From contig NC_079877.1 in NCBI RefSeq assembly GCF_029227915.1, forward strand, positions 6,760,001-6,824,000: a stretch of DNA of 64,000 nt. The letters run 5' to 3'. Source of the stretch: Hydractinia symbiolongicarpus. Lineage: Eukaryota > Cnidaria > Hydrozoa > Anthoathecata > Hydractiniidae. Shown here one piece after another: positions 14,488-27,600 of this stretch. Within the stretch, counting starts at the first letter, position 1; each line of letters begins with the position of its first letter. The notes below the pieces were generated by a model. It was not told where the DNA came from and ran no database searches. It worked only from the letters and a program-made list of their open reading frames with translations. The position numbers were made by a program, and so were the translations under genes.

Positions 14488-15690
14488 TTGTAGTTTACAA
14501 AAATGTGTTCATTTTTGATGAGACGCTGAATAAAAGAAGTATAATCGGCGGCAAACGAAAACTTGCGATTTCCCGTAAATCCCTGACTCGGCCCGTATAG
14601 TCAGAAGTATACAAAGAAAGTACCCAGGGAGTAAACTCATTTCCCGAACGATTTTTTAAATTATTTTTTCACCAGTAAAACGCATGAGACTTTTAGTTTT
14701 TAAAAATGTTTTCATTTTTGATGAGATGCTGAATAAAAGAAGTTTAATCGCCAGCAAACGAAAACCCGTGATTTCCCCTAAATCCCGAACACGACCCGTA
14801 TGGTCAAAAGTATACAAAGAAAGTACCTAGGGAGTAAACTCATTTCCCCAACGATTTTTTAAATTAGTATTTCACCACTAAAACGCATGAGACTTGTAAT
14901 TTTCAAAAATGTTTTCATTTTTGATGAGACTCTGAATAAAAGAGGTTTAATCGCCGGCAAACAAAAACCCGCGATTTCCCCTAAATCCCTGACTCAGCCC
15001 GTATAGTCAAAAGTATAGAAAGAAAGTACCCAGGGAGTAAACTCATTTTCCGAACGATTTTTTAAATTATTTTTTCAGCACTAAAACGCAGGAGACATGT
15101 AGATTTCAAAAATGTTTTCAGTTTTGATGAGACGCTGAATAAAAGAAGTTTAATCGCCGGCAAACGAAAACCCGCAATTTTCAGTAAATCCCGGACTCAG
15201 CCTGTATAGTCAAAAGTATACAAAGACAGTACCCAGGGAGTAAACTCATTTCCCGAACGATTTTTTAAATTATTTTTTCACCACTAAAACGCATGAGATT
15301 TGTAGTTTTCAAAAATGTTTTAATTTTTGATGAGACGCTGAATAAAAGAAGTTTAATCGCCGGCAAACGAAAAACCGCGATTTCCCCTAAATCTCTGACT
15401 CGGCACGTATAGTCAGAAGTATACAAAGAAAGTACCCAGGGAGTAAACTCATTTCCCGAACGATTTTTTAAATTATTTTTTCAGCACTAAAACGCATGAG
15501 ACTTGTAGTTTTCAAAAATGTTTTCATTTTTGATGAGACGCTGAATAAAAGAAGTTCAGTCGCCGGCAAACGAACACCCGCGATTTCCCCAAAATCCTGG
15601 CCACAACCCGTATGGTCAAAAGTATACAAAGAAAGTACCTAGGGAGTAAACTCATTTCCCGAACGATTTTTTAAATTAGTATTTCACCAC
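14488..15690 (+). repeat. Sat-1 higher-order block, copy 2
   Basis: Second copy of the block at 11,448-12,656, about 3.04 kb downstream (15 monomers). The order of variant monomers is the same: GTTTACAAAAATGTG, then GATGAGATGCTG/GATGATG, then GAGACTCTGAATAAAAGAGG, then GTTCAGTCGCCGG. Confidence 0.75.
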
Positions 15691-18600
15691 TAAAACGCAT
15701 GAGACTTGTAGTTTTTAAAAATGTTTACAATTTTGATGAGACGCTGAATAAATCAAGTTTAATCGCCGGCAAACGAAAACCCGCGATTTCCCCTAAATCC
15801 GGACACGACCCGTATGGTCAAAAGTATACAAAGAAAGTATCCAGGGAGTACACTCATTTCCCGACGGATTTTTTAAATTAGTTTATCACCACTAAAACGC
15901 ATGAGACTTGTAGTTTTCAAAAATGTTTTCATTTTTGATAAGACGCTGAATAAAAGAAGTTTAATCGCCGGCAAACGAAAACCCGCGATTTCCCGTAAAT
16001 CCCTGACTCGGCCCGTATAGTCAGAAGTATAAAAAACAAAGTACCCAGGGAGTAAACTCATTTCCCGAACGATTTTTTAAATTATTTTTTCACCAGTAAA
16101 ACGCATGAGACTTGTAGTTTTCAAAAATATTTTTATTTTTGATGAGACGCTGAATAAAAGAAGTTTAATCGCCGGCAAACGAAAACCCGCGATTGCCCCT
16201 AAATCCCGGACACGACCCGTATGGTCAAAAGTATACAAAGAAAGTACCCAGGGAGTAAACTCATTTCTCCAACTATTTTTTAAATTAGGTTTTCACCACT
16301 TAAACGCACGAGACCTGTAGTTTTTAAAAATGTTTACCTTTTTGATGAGACGCTGAATAAAAGAAGTTTAATCGCCTTCAAACGAAAACCCGCGATTTCC
16401 CCTCAATCCCGGACACGACCCGTAAGGTCAAAAGTATACAAGGAAAGTACCCAGGGAGTAAACTCATTTCTCGAACGATTTTTTAAATTAGTATTTCACC
16501 ACTAAAACGCATGAGACTTGTAGTTTTCAAAAATGTTTTCATTTTGATAAGACGCTGAATAAAAGAAGTTTAATCGCCGGCAAACGAAAACCCACGATTT
16601 CCCCTAAATTCGGACACGACCCGTATGGTCAAAAGGATTACAAAGAAAATATCCAGGGAGTAAACTCATTTCCCGACCGATTTTTTAAATTAGTTTTTCA
16701 CCACTAAAACGCATGAGACTTGTAGTTTTCAAAAATGTTTTCATTTTTGATGAAACGCTGAATAAAAGAAGTTTAATCGCCGGCAAACGAAAACCTGCGA
16801 TTTCCCGTAAATCCCTGACTCGGCCCGTATAGTCAGAAATATACAAAGAAAGTACCCAGGGAGTAAACTAATTTCCCGAACGATATTTTAAAATATTTTC
16901 TCACCAGTAAAACGCATGAGACTTGTAGTTTTTAAAAATGTTTTCATTTTTGATGAGACGCTGAATAAAAGAAGTTTAATCGCCGGCAAACGAAAACTTG
17001 CGATTCCCGTAAATCCCAGACTCGGCCCGTATAGTCAAAAGTATACAAAGAAAGTACCCAGGGAGTAAACTCATTTCCAGAACGATTTTTTAAAATATTT
17101 TTTCAGCACTAAAGCGCATGTGACTTGTAGTTTTCCAAAATGTTTTCATTTTTGATGAGACGCTGAATAAAAGAAGTTTAATCGCCAGCAAACGAAAACC
17201 CGCAATTTCCCGAAAAATTCTTGCCACGACCCGTATAATCAAAAGTATACAAGGAAAGTACCCAGGGAGTAAACTCATTTCCCGAACGATTTTTTAAATT
17301 AATTTTTCACCACTAAAACGCATGAGACTTGCAGTTTTCAAAAATGTTTTCATTTTTGATAAGACGCTGAATAAAAGAAGTTTAATCGCCAGCAAACGAA
17401 AACCCGCAATTTCCCAAAAATCCTTGCCACGACCCGTATAATCAAAAGTATACAAAGAAAGTACCCAGGGATTAAACTCATTTCCCGAACGATTTTTTAA
17501 ATTATTTTTTCACCACTAAAGCCCATGAGACTTGTAGTTTTTAAAACTTTTTTCATTTTTGATGAGACGCTGAATAAAAGAAGTTTAATCGCCGGCAAAC
17601 GAAAACCCGCGATTTCCCCTAAATCCCGGACACGACCCGTATGGTCAAAAGTATACAAGGAAAGTACCCAGGGAGTAAACTCATTTCCCGAACGATTTTT
17701 TAAATTAGGTTTTCACCACATAAACGCACGAGACTTGTAGTGTTCAAATATGTTTTCATTTTTGATGAGACGCTGAACAAAAGGAGTTTAATCGCCTGCA
17801 AACGAAATCCCGCGATTTCCCGTAAATCCCGGGCTTGGCCATTACAGTCGAATGTATATAAAGAAAGTACCCAGGAAGTAAACTCATTTCCCGAACAATT
17901 TTTTAAATTAATTTTTCACCACTAAAACGCATGAGTCTTGTAATTTTTAAAAATGTTTTCATTTTTGATGAGACGCTGAATAAAAGAAGTTTAATCGCCG
18001 GCAAACGAAAACCCGCGATTTCCCGTAAATCCCCGACTCGGCCCGTATAGTCAGAAGTATACAAAGAAAGTACCCAGGGAGTAAACTCATTTCCCGAACG
18101 ATTTTTTAAATTATTTTTTCACCAGTAAAACGCATGAGACTTGTAGTTTTTAAAAATGTTTTCATTTTTGATGAGACGCTGAATAAAAGAAGTTTGATTT
18201 CCCGTAAATCCCGGACTCGGCCCGTATAGTCAAAAGTATACAAAGAAAGTACCCAGGGAGTAAACTCATTTCCAGAACGATTTTTTAAAATATTTTTTCA
18301 GCACTAAAGCGCATGTGACTTGTAGTTTTCCAAAATGTTTTCATTTTTGATGAGACGCTGAATAAAAGAAGTTTAATCGCCAGCAAACGAAAACCCGCAA
18401 TTTCCCGAAAAATTCTTGCCACGACCCGTATAATCAAAAGTATACAAGGAAAGTACCCAGGGAGTAAACTCATTTCCCGAACGATTTTTTAAATTAGTTT
18501 TTCACCACTAAAACGCATGAGACTTGCAGTTTTCAAAAATGTTTTCATTTTTGATAAGACGCTGAATAAAAGAAGTTTAATCGCCAGCAAACGAAAACCC

Positions 18601-21600
18601 GCAATTTCCCAAAAATCCTTGCCACGACCCGTATAATCAAAAGTATACAAAGAAAGTACCCAGGGATTAAACTCATTTCCCGAACGATTTTTTAAATTAT
18701 TTTTTCGCCACTAAAGCCCATGAGACTTGTAGTTTTTAAAACTTTTTTCATTTTTGATGAGACCCTGAATAAAACAAGTTTAATCGCCGGCAAACGAAAA
18801 CCCGCGATTTCCCCTAAATCCGGACACGACCCGTATGGTCAAAAGTATACAAAGAAAGTATCCAGGGAGTAAACTCATTTTCCGACCGATTTTTTAAATT
18901 AGTTTTTCACCACTAAAACGCATGAGACTTGTAGTTTTCAAAAATGTTTTCATTTTTGATGAGACGCTGAATAAAAGAAGTTTAATCGCCGGCAAACGAA
19001 AACCCGCGATTTCCCCTAAATCCCGGACACGACCCGTATGGTCAAAAGTATACAAGGAAAGTAGCCAGGGAGTAAACTCATTTCCCGAACGATTTTTTAA
19101 ATTAGGTTTTCACCACATAAACGCACGAGACTTGTAGTGTTCAAATATGTTTTCATTTTTGATGAGACGCTGAACAAAAGGAGTTTAATCGCCTGCAAAC
19201 GAAATCCCGCGATTTCCCGTAAATCCCGGGCTTGGCCATTACAGTCGAATGTATATAAAGAAAGTACCCAGGAAGTAAACTCATTTCCCGAACGATTTTT
19301 TAAATTAATTTTTCACCACTAAAACGCATGAGTCTTGTAATTTTTAAAAATGTTTTCATTTTTGATGAGACGCTGAATAAAAGAAGTTTAATCGCCGGCA
19401 AACGAAAACCCGCGATTTCCCGTAAATCCCCGACTCGGCCCGTATAGTCAGAAGTATACAAAGAAAGTACCCAGGGAGTAAACTCATTTCCCGAACGATT
19501 TTTTAAATTTTTTTTTCACCAGTAAAACGCATGAGACTTGTAGTTTTTAAAAATGTTTTCATTTTTGATGAGACGCTGAATAAAAGAAGTTTGATTTCCC
19601 GTAAATCCCGGACTCGGCCCGTATAGTCAAAAGTATACAAAGAAAGTACCCAGGGAGTAAACTCATTTCCAGAACGATTTTTTAAAATATTTTTTCAGCA
19701 CTAAAGCGCATGTGACTTGTAGTTTTCCAAAATGTTTTCATTTTTGATGAGACGCTGAATAAAAGAAGTTTAATCGGCGGCAAACGAAAACCCGCGATTT
19801 CCCGTAAATCTCTGACTCGGCCCGTATAGTCAGCAGTACACAAAGAAAGTACCCAGGGAGTAAACTCATTTCCCTAACGATTTTTTAAATTAGGTTTTCA
19901 CCACATAAACGCACGAGACTTGTAGTTTTTAAAAATGTTTTCATTTTTGATGAGACGCTGAATAAAAGAAGTTTAATCGCCGGCAAACGAAAACCCGCGA
20001 TTTCCCGTAAATCCCCGACTCGGCCCGTGTAGTCAGAAGTATACAAAGAAAGTACCCAGGGAGTAAACTCATTTCCCGAACGATTTTTTAAATTATTTTT
20101 TCACCAGTAAAACGTATGAGACTTGTAGTTTTTAAAAATGTTTTCATTTTTGATGAGACGCTGAATAAAAGAAGTTTGATTTCCCGTAAATCCCGGACTC
20201 GGCCCGTATAGTCAAAAGTATACAAAGAAAGTACCCAGGGAGTAAACTCATTTCCAGAACGATTTTTTAAAATATTTTTTCAGCACTAAAGCGCATGTGA
20301 CTTGTAGTTTTCCAAAATAATTTCATTTTTGATGAGACGCTGAATAAAAGAAGTTTAATCGGCGGCAAACGAAAACCCGCGATTTCCCGTAAATCTCTGA
20401 CTCGGCCCGTATAGTCAGAAGTATACAAAGAAAGTACCCAGGGAGTAAACTCATTTCCCTAACGATTTTTTAAATTAGGTTTTCACCACATAAACGCACG
20501 AGACTTGTAGGTTTTAAAAATGTTTACATTTTTGATGAGACGCTGAATAAAAGAATTTAATCGCCAGCAAACGATAACCTGCGATTTTCCGTAAATCCCC
20601 GACTCGGCCCGTATAGTCAGAAGTATACAAAGAAAGTACCCAGGGAGTAAACTCATTTCCGGAACGATTTTTTAAAATATTTTTTCAGCACTAAAGCGCA
20701 TGTGACTTGTAGTTTTCCAAAATGTTTTCATTTTTGATGAGACGCTGAATAAAAGAAGTTTAATCGCCAGCAAACGATAACCTGCGATTTTCCGTAAATC
20801 CCCGACTCGGCCCGTATAGTCAGAAGTATACAAAGAAAGTAAAAAGGTTGTAAACTCATTTCCGGAACGATTTTTTAAAATATTTTTTCAGCACTAAAGC
20901 GCATGTGACTTGTAGTTTTCCAAAATGTTTTCATTTTTGATGAGACGCTGAATAAAAGAAGTTTAATCGGCGGCAAACGAAAACCCGCGATTTCCCGTAA
21001 ATCTCTGACTCGGCCCGTATAGTCAGAAGTATACAAAGAAAGTACCCAGGGAGTAAACTCATTTCTCGAACTATTTTTTAAATTAGGTTTTCACCACTTA
21101 AACGCACGAGACTTGTAGTTTTTAAAAATGTTTACATTTTTGATGAGACGCTGAATAAAAGAAGTTTAATCGCCGGCGAACGAAAACCCGCGATTTCCCC
21201 TAAATCCCGGACACGACCCGTATGGTCAAAAGTATACAAAGAAAGTACCCAGGGAGTAAACTCATTTCCCGAACGATTTTTTAAATTAGTTTTTCACCAC
21301 TAAAACGCATGAGACTTGCAGTTTTCAAAAATGTTTTTATTTTTGATGAGACGCTGAATAAAAGAAGTTTAATCGCCGGCAAACGAAAACCCGCGATTTC
21401 CCCTAAATCCCGGACACGAACCGTATGGTCAAAAGTATACAAGGAAAGTACCCAGGGAGTAAACTCATTTCCCGAACGATTTTTTAAATTAGTTTTTCAC
21501 CACTAAAACGCATGAGACTTGTAGTTTTCGAAAATGTTTTCATTTTTGATGAGACGCTGAATAAAAGAAGTTTAATCGCCGGCAAACGAAAACCCGCAAT

Positions 21601-22709
21601 TTCCAAAAAATCCTGGCCACGACCCGTATAATCAAAAGTATACAAAGAAAGTACCCAGGGATTAAATTCATTTCCCGAACGATTTTTTAAAATATTTTTT
21701 CACCACTAAAACGCATGAGACTTGTAGTTTTTAAAAATGTTTTCATTTTTGATGAGACGATGAATAAAAAAAGTTTGATTTCCCGTAAATCCCGGACTCG
21801 GCCCGTATAGTCAAAAGTATACAAAGAAAGTACCCAGGGAGTAAACTCATTTCCAGAACGATTTTTTAAAATATTTTTTCAGCACTAAAGCGCATGTGAC
21901 TTGTAGTTTTCCAAAATGTTTTCATTTTTGGTGAGACGCTGAATAAAAGAAGTTTAATCGGCGGCAAACGAAAACCCGCGATTTCCCGTAAATCTCTGAC
22001 TCGGCCCGTATAGTCAGAAGTATACAAAGAAATTACCCAGGGAGTAAACTCATTTCCCTAACGATTTTTTAAATTAGGTTTTCGCCACATAAACGCACGA
22101 GACTTGTAGGTTTTAAAAATGTTTACATTTTTGATGAGACGCTGAATAAAAGAAGTTTAATCGCCAGCAAACGATAACCTGCGATTTTCCGAAAATCCCC
22201 GACTCGGCCCGTATAGTCAGAAGTATACAAAGAAAGTACCCAGGGAGTAAACTCATTTCCGGAACGATTTTTTAAAATATTTTTTCAGCACTAAAGCGCA
22301 TGTGACTTGTAGTTTTCCAAAATGTTTTCATTTTTGATGAGACGCTGAATAAAAGAAGTTTAATCGGCGGCAAACGAAAACCCGCGATTTCCCGTAAATC
22401 CCTGACTCGGCCCGTTTAGTCAGAAGTATACAAAGAAAGTACCCAGGGAGTAAACTCATTTCTCGAACTATTTTTTAAATTAGGTTTTCACCACTTAAAC
22501 GCACGAGACTTGTAGTTTTTAAAAATGTTTACATTTTTGATGAGACGCTGAATAAAAGAAGTTTAATCGCCGGCGAACGAAAACCCGCGATTTCCCCTAA
22601 ATCCCGGACACGACCCGTATGGTCAAAAGTATACAAGGAAATTACCCAGGGAGTAAACTCATTTCCCGAACGATTTTTTAAATTAGTTTTTCACCACTAA
22701 AACGCATGA

Positions 22710-23700
22710 GACTTGCAGTTTTCAAAAATGTTTTTATTTTTGATGAGATGCTGAATAAAAGAAGTTTAATCGCCGGCAAACGAAAACCCGCGATTTCCCC
22801 TAAATCCCGGACACGAACCGTATGGTCAAAAGTATACAAGGAAAGTACCCAGGGAGTAAACTCATTTCCCGAACGATTTTTTAAATTAGATTTTCACCAC
22901 TAAAACGCATGAGACTTGTAGTTTTCAAAAATGTTTTCATTTTTGATGAGACGCTGAATAAAAGAAGTTTAATCGCCGGCAAACGAAAACCCGCGATTTC
23001 CCGTAAATCCCGGGCTTGGCCAGTATAGTCGAATCTATATAAAGAAAGTACCCAGGAAGTAAACTCATTTCCCGAACGATTTTTTAAATTAATTTTTCAC
23101 CACTAAAACGCATGAGTCTTGTAGTTTTTAAAAATGTTTTCATTTTTGATGAGAAGCTGAATAAAAGAAGTTTAATCGCCGGCAAACGAAAACCCGCGAT
23201 TTCCCGTAAATCCCCGACTCGGCCCGTATAGTCAGAAGTGTACAAAGAAAGTACCCAGGGAGTAAACTCATTTCCCGAACGATTTTTTAAATTATTTTTT
23301 CACCAGTAAAACGCATGAGACTTGTAGTTTTTAAAAATGTTTTCATTTTTGATAAGACGATGAATAAAAGAAGTTTGATTTCCCGTAAATCCCGGACTCG
23401 GCCCGTATAGTCAAAAGTATACAAAGAAAGTACCCAGGGAGTAAACTCATTTCCAGAACGATTTTTTAAAATATTTTTTCAGCACTAAAGCGCATGTGAC
23501 TTGTAGTTTTCCAAAATGTTTTCATTTTTGATGAGACGCTGAATAAAAGAAGTTTAATCGGCGGCAAACGAAAACCCGCGATTTCCCGTAAATCTCTGAC
23601 TCGGCCCGTATAGTCAGAAGTATACAAAGAAATTACCCAGGGAGTAAACTCATTTCCCTAACGATTTTTTAAATTAGGTTTTCACCACATAAACGCACGA
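22710..23700 (+). repeat. 991-bp tandem duplication in Sat-1, copy 1
   Basis: Five monomers, one of them the 24-bp-deleted form (5 x 203 - 24 = 991). They are followed immediately by a second copy. The unit starts at the GACTTGCAG variant and contains the diagnostic GTCGAATCTATATAAAG (GAATC at 23,031), GATGAGAAGCTG and GATAAGACGATG. Confidence 0.88.
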
Positions 23701-24691
23701 GACTTGCAGTTTTCAAAAATGTTTTTATTTTTGATGAGATGCTGAATAAAAGAAGTTTAATCGCCGGCAAACGAAAACCCGCGATTTCCCCTAAATCCCG
23801 GACACGAACCGTATGGTCAAAAGTATACAAGGAAAGTACCCAGGGAGTAAACTCATTTCCCGAACGATTTTTTAAATTAGATTTTCACCACTAAAACGCA
23901 TGAGACTTGTAGTTTTCAAAAATGTTTTCATTTTTGATGAGACGCTGAATAAAAGAAGTTTAATCGCCGGCAAACGAAAACCCGCGATTTCCCGTAAATC
24001 CCGGGCTTGGCCAGTATAGTCGAATCTATATAAAGAAAGTACCCAGGAAGTAAACTCATTTCCCGAACGATTTTTTAAATTAATTTTTCACCACTAAAAC
24101 GCATGAGTCTTGTAGTTTTTAAAAATGTTTTCATTTTTGATGAGAAGCTGAATAAAAGAAGTTTAATCGCCGGCAAACGAAAACCCGCGATTTCCCGTAA
24201 ATCCCCGACTCGGCCCGTATAGTCAGAAGTGTACAAAGAAAGTACCCAGGGAGTAAACTCATTTCCCGAACGATTTTTTAAATTATTTTTTCACCAGTAA
24301 AACGCATGAGACTTGTAGTTTTTAAAAATGTTTTCATTTTTGATAAGACGATGAATAAAAGAAGTTTGATTTCCCGTAAATCCCGGACTCGGCCCGTATA
24401 GTCAAAAGTATACAAAGAAAGTACCCAGGGAGTAAACTCATTTCCAGAACGATTTTTTAAAATATTTTTTCAGCACTAAAGCGCATGTGACTTGTAGTTT
24501 TCCAAAATGTTTTCATTTTTGATGAGACGCTGAATAAAAGAAGTTTAATCGGCGGCAAACGAAAACCCGCGATTTCCCGTAAATCTCTGACTCGGCCCGT
24601 ATAGTCAGAAGTATACAAAGAAATTACCCAGGGAGTAAACTCATTTCCCTAACGATTTTTTAAATTAGGTTTTCACCACATAAACGCACGA
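23701..24691 (+). repeat. 991-bp tandem duplication in Sat-1, copy 2
   Basis: Second copy of the preceding five-monomer unit at an offset of 991 bp (diagnostic GAATC at 24,022). All stretches I compared base by base were identical. The copy boundary lies inside CGAGACTTG, which is CGAGACTTGCAG at the start of copy 2 and CGAGACTTGTAGG after its end. This is a very recent unequal exchange, or an assembly duplication. Confidence 0.88.
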
Positions 24692-27600
24692 GACTTGTAG
24701 GTTTTAAAAATGTTTACATTTTTGATGAGACGCTGAATAAAAGAAGTTTAATCGCCAGCAAACGATAACCTGCGATTTTCCGTAAATCCCCGACTCGGCC
24801 CGTATAGTCAGAAGTATACAAAGAAAGTACCCAGGGAGTAAACTCATTTCCGGAACGATTTTTTAAAATATTTTTTCAGCACTAAAGCGCATGTGACTTG
24901 TAGTTTTCCAAAATGTTTTCATTTTTGATGAGACGCTGAATAAAAGAAGTTTAATCGGCGGCAAACGAAAGCCCGCGATTTCCCGTAAATACCTGACTCG
25001 GCCCGTATAGTCAGAAGTATACAAAGAAAGTACCCAGGGAGTAAATCCATTTCTCGAACTATTTTTTAAATTAGGTTTTCACCACTTAAACGCACGAGAC
25101 TTGTAGTTTTTAAAAATGTTTTCATTTTTGATGAGACGCTGAATAAAAGAAGTTTAATCGCCGGCGAACGAAAACCTGCGATTTCCCCTAAATCCCGGAC
25201 ACGACCCGTATGGTCAAAAGTACACAAGGAAAGTACCCAGGGAGTAAACTCATTTTCCGAACGATTTTTTAAAATATTTTTTCAGCACTAAAGCGCATGT
25301 GACTTGTAGTTTTCCAAAATGTTTTCATTTTTGATGAGACGCTGAATAAAAGAAGTTTAATCGGCATCAAACGAAAACCCGCGATTTCCCGTAAATCTCT
25401 GACTCGGCCCGTATAGTCAGAAGTATACAAAGAAATTACCCAGGGAGTAAACTCATTTCCCTAACGATTTTTTAAATTAGGTTTTTACCACATAAACGCA
25501 CGAGACTTGTAGGTTTTAAAAATGTTTACATTTTTGATGAGACGCTGAATAAAAGAAGTTTAATCGCCAGCAAACGATAACCTGCGATTTTCCGTAAATC
25601 CCCGACTCGGCCCGTATAGTCAGAAGTATACAAAGAAAGTACCCAGGGAGTAAACTCATTTCCGGAACGATTTTTTAAAATATTTTTTCAGCACTAAAGC
25701 GCATGTGACTTGTAGTTTTCCAAAATGTTTTCATTTTTGATGAGACGCTGAATAAAAGAAGTTTAATCGGCGGCAAACGAAAACCCGCGATTTCCCGTAA
25801 ATCCCTGACTCGGCCCGTATAGTCAGAAGTATACAAAGAAAGTACCCAGGGAGTAAATCCATTTCTCGAACTATTTTTTAAATTAGGTTTTCACCACTTA
25901 AACACACGAGACTTGTAGTTTTTAAAAATGTTTTCATTTTTGATGCGACGCTGAATAAAAGAAGTTTAATCGCCGGCAAACGAAAACCCGCGATTTCCCC
26001 TAAATCCCGGACACGACCCGTATGGTCAAAAGTACACAAGGAAAGTACCCAGGGAGTAAACTCATTTCCCGAACGATTTTTTAAATTAGTTTTTCACCAC
26101 TAAAACGCATGAGACTTGTAGTTTTCAAAAATGTTTTTATTTTTGATGAGACGCTGAATAAAAGAAGTTTAATCGCCGGCAAACGAAAACCCGCGATTTC
26201 CCCTAAATCCCGGACACGAACCGTATGGTCAAAAGTATACAAGGAAAGTACCCAGGGAGTAAACTCATTTCCCGAACGATTTTTTAAATTAATTTTTCAC
26301 CACTAAAACGCATGAGTCTTGTAGTTTTTAAAAATGTTTTCATTTTTGATGAGACGCTGAATAAAAGAAGTTTAATCGCCAGCAAACGAAAACCCGCGAT
26401 TTCCCGTAAATCCCCGACTCGGCTCGTATAGTCAGAAGTATACAAAGAAAGTACCCAGGGAGTAAACTCATTTCCCGAACGATTTTTAAAATTATTTTTT
26501 CACCAGTAAAACGCATAAGACTTGTAGTTTTTAAAAATGTTTTCATTTTTGATGAGACGCTGAATAAAAGAAGTTTAATCGCCAGCAAACGATAACCTGC
26601 GATTTTCCGTAAATCCCTTACTCGGCCCGTATAGTCAGAAGTATACAAAGAAAGTACCCAGGGAGTAAACTCATTTCCCTAACGATTTTTAAAAATTATT
26701 TTTTCTCCAGCAAAACGCATGAGACTTGGAGTTTTCAAAAATATTTTCATTTTTGATGAGACGCTGAATAAAAGAAGTTTAATCGCCGGCAAACGCAAAC
26801 CCGCGATTTCCCCTAAATCCCGGACACGACCCGTATGGTCAAAAGTATACAAGGAAAGTACCCAGGGAGTAAACTCATTTCCCGAACGATTTTTTAAATT
26901 AGGTTTTCACCACATAAACGCACGAGACTTGTAGTGTTCAAATATGTTTTCATTTTTGATGAGACGCTGAATAAAAGGAGTTTAATCGCCGGCAAACGAA
27001 AACCCGCGATTTCCCGTAAATCCCGGGCTTGGCCAGTACAGTCGAATGTATATAAAGAAAGTACCCAGGAAGTAAACTCATTTCCCGAACGATTTTTTAA
27101 ATTAATTTTTCACCACTAAAACTCATGAGTCTTGTAATTTTTAAAAAGGTTTTTTATTTTTGATGAGACGCTGAATAAAAGAAGTTTAATCGCCGGCAAA
27201 CGAAAACCCGCGATTTCCCGTAAATCCCCGACTCGGAAAGTACCCAGGGAGTAAACTCATTTCCCGAACGATTTTTTAAATTATTTTTTTACCAGTAAAA
27301 CGCATGAGACTTGTAGTTTTTAAAAATGTTTTCATTTTTGATGAGACGCTGAATAAAAGAAGTTTGATTTCCCGTAAATCCCGGACTCGGCCCGTATAGT
27401 CAAAAGTATACAAAGAAAGGACCCGGGGAGTAAACTCATTTCCAGAACGATTTTTTAAAATATTTTTTCAGCACTAAAGCGCATGTGACTTGTAGTTTTC
27501 CAAAAGGTTTTCATTTTTGATGAGACGCTGAATAAAAGAAGTTTAATCGGCGGCAAACGAAAACCCGCGATTTCCCGTAAATCCCCGACTCGGAAAGTAC

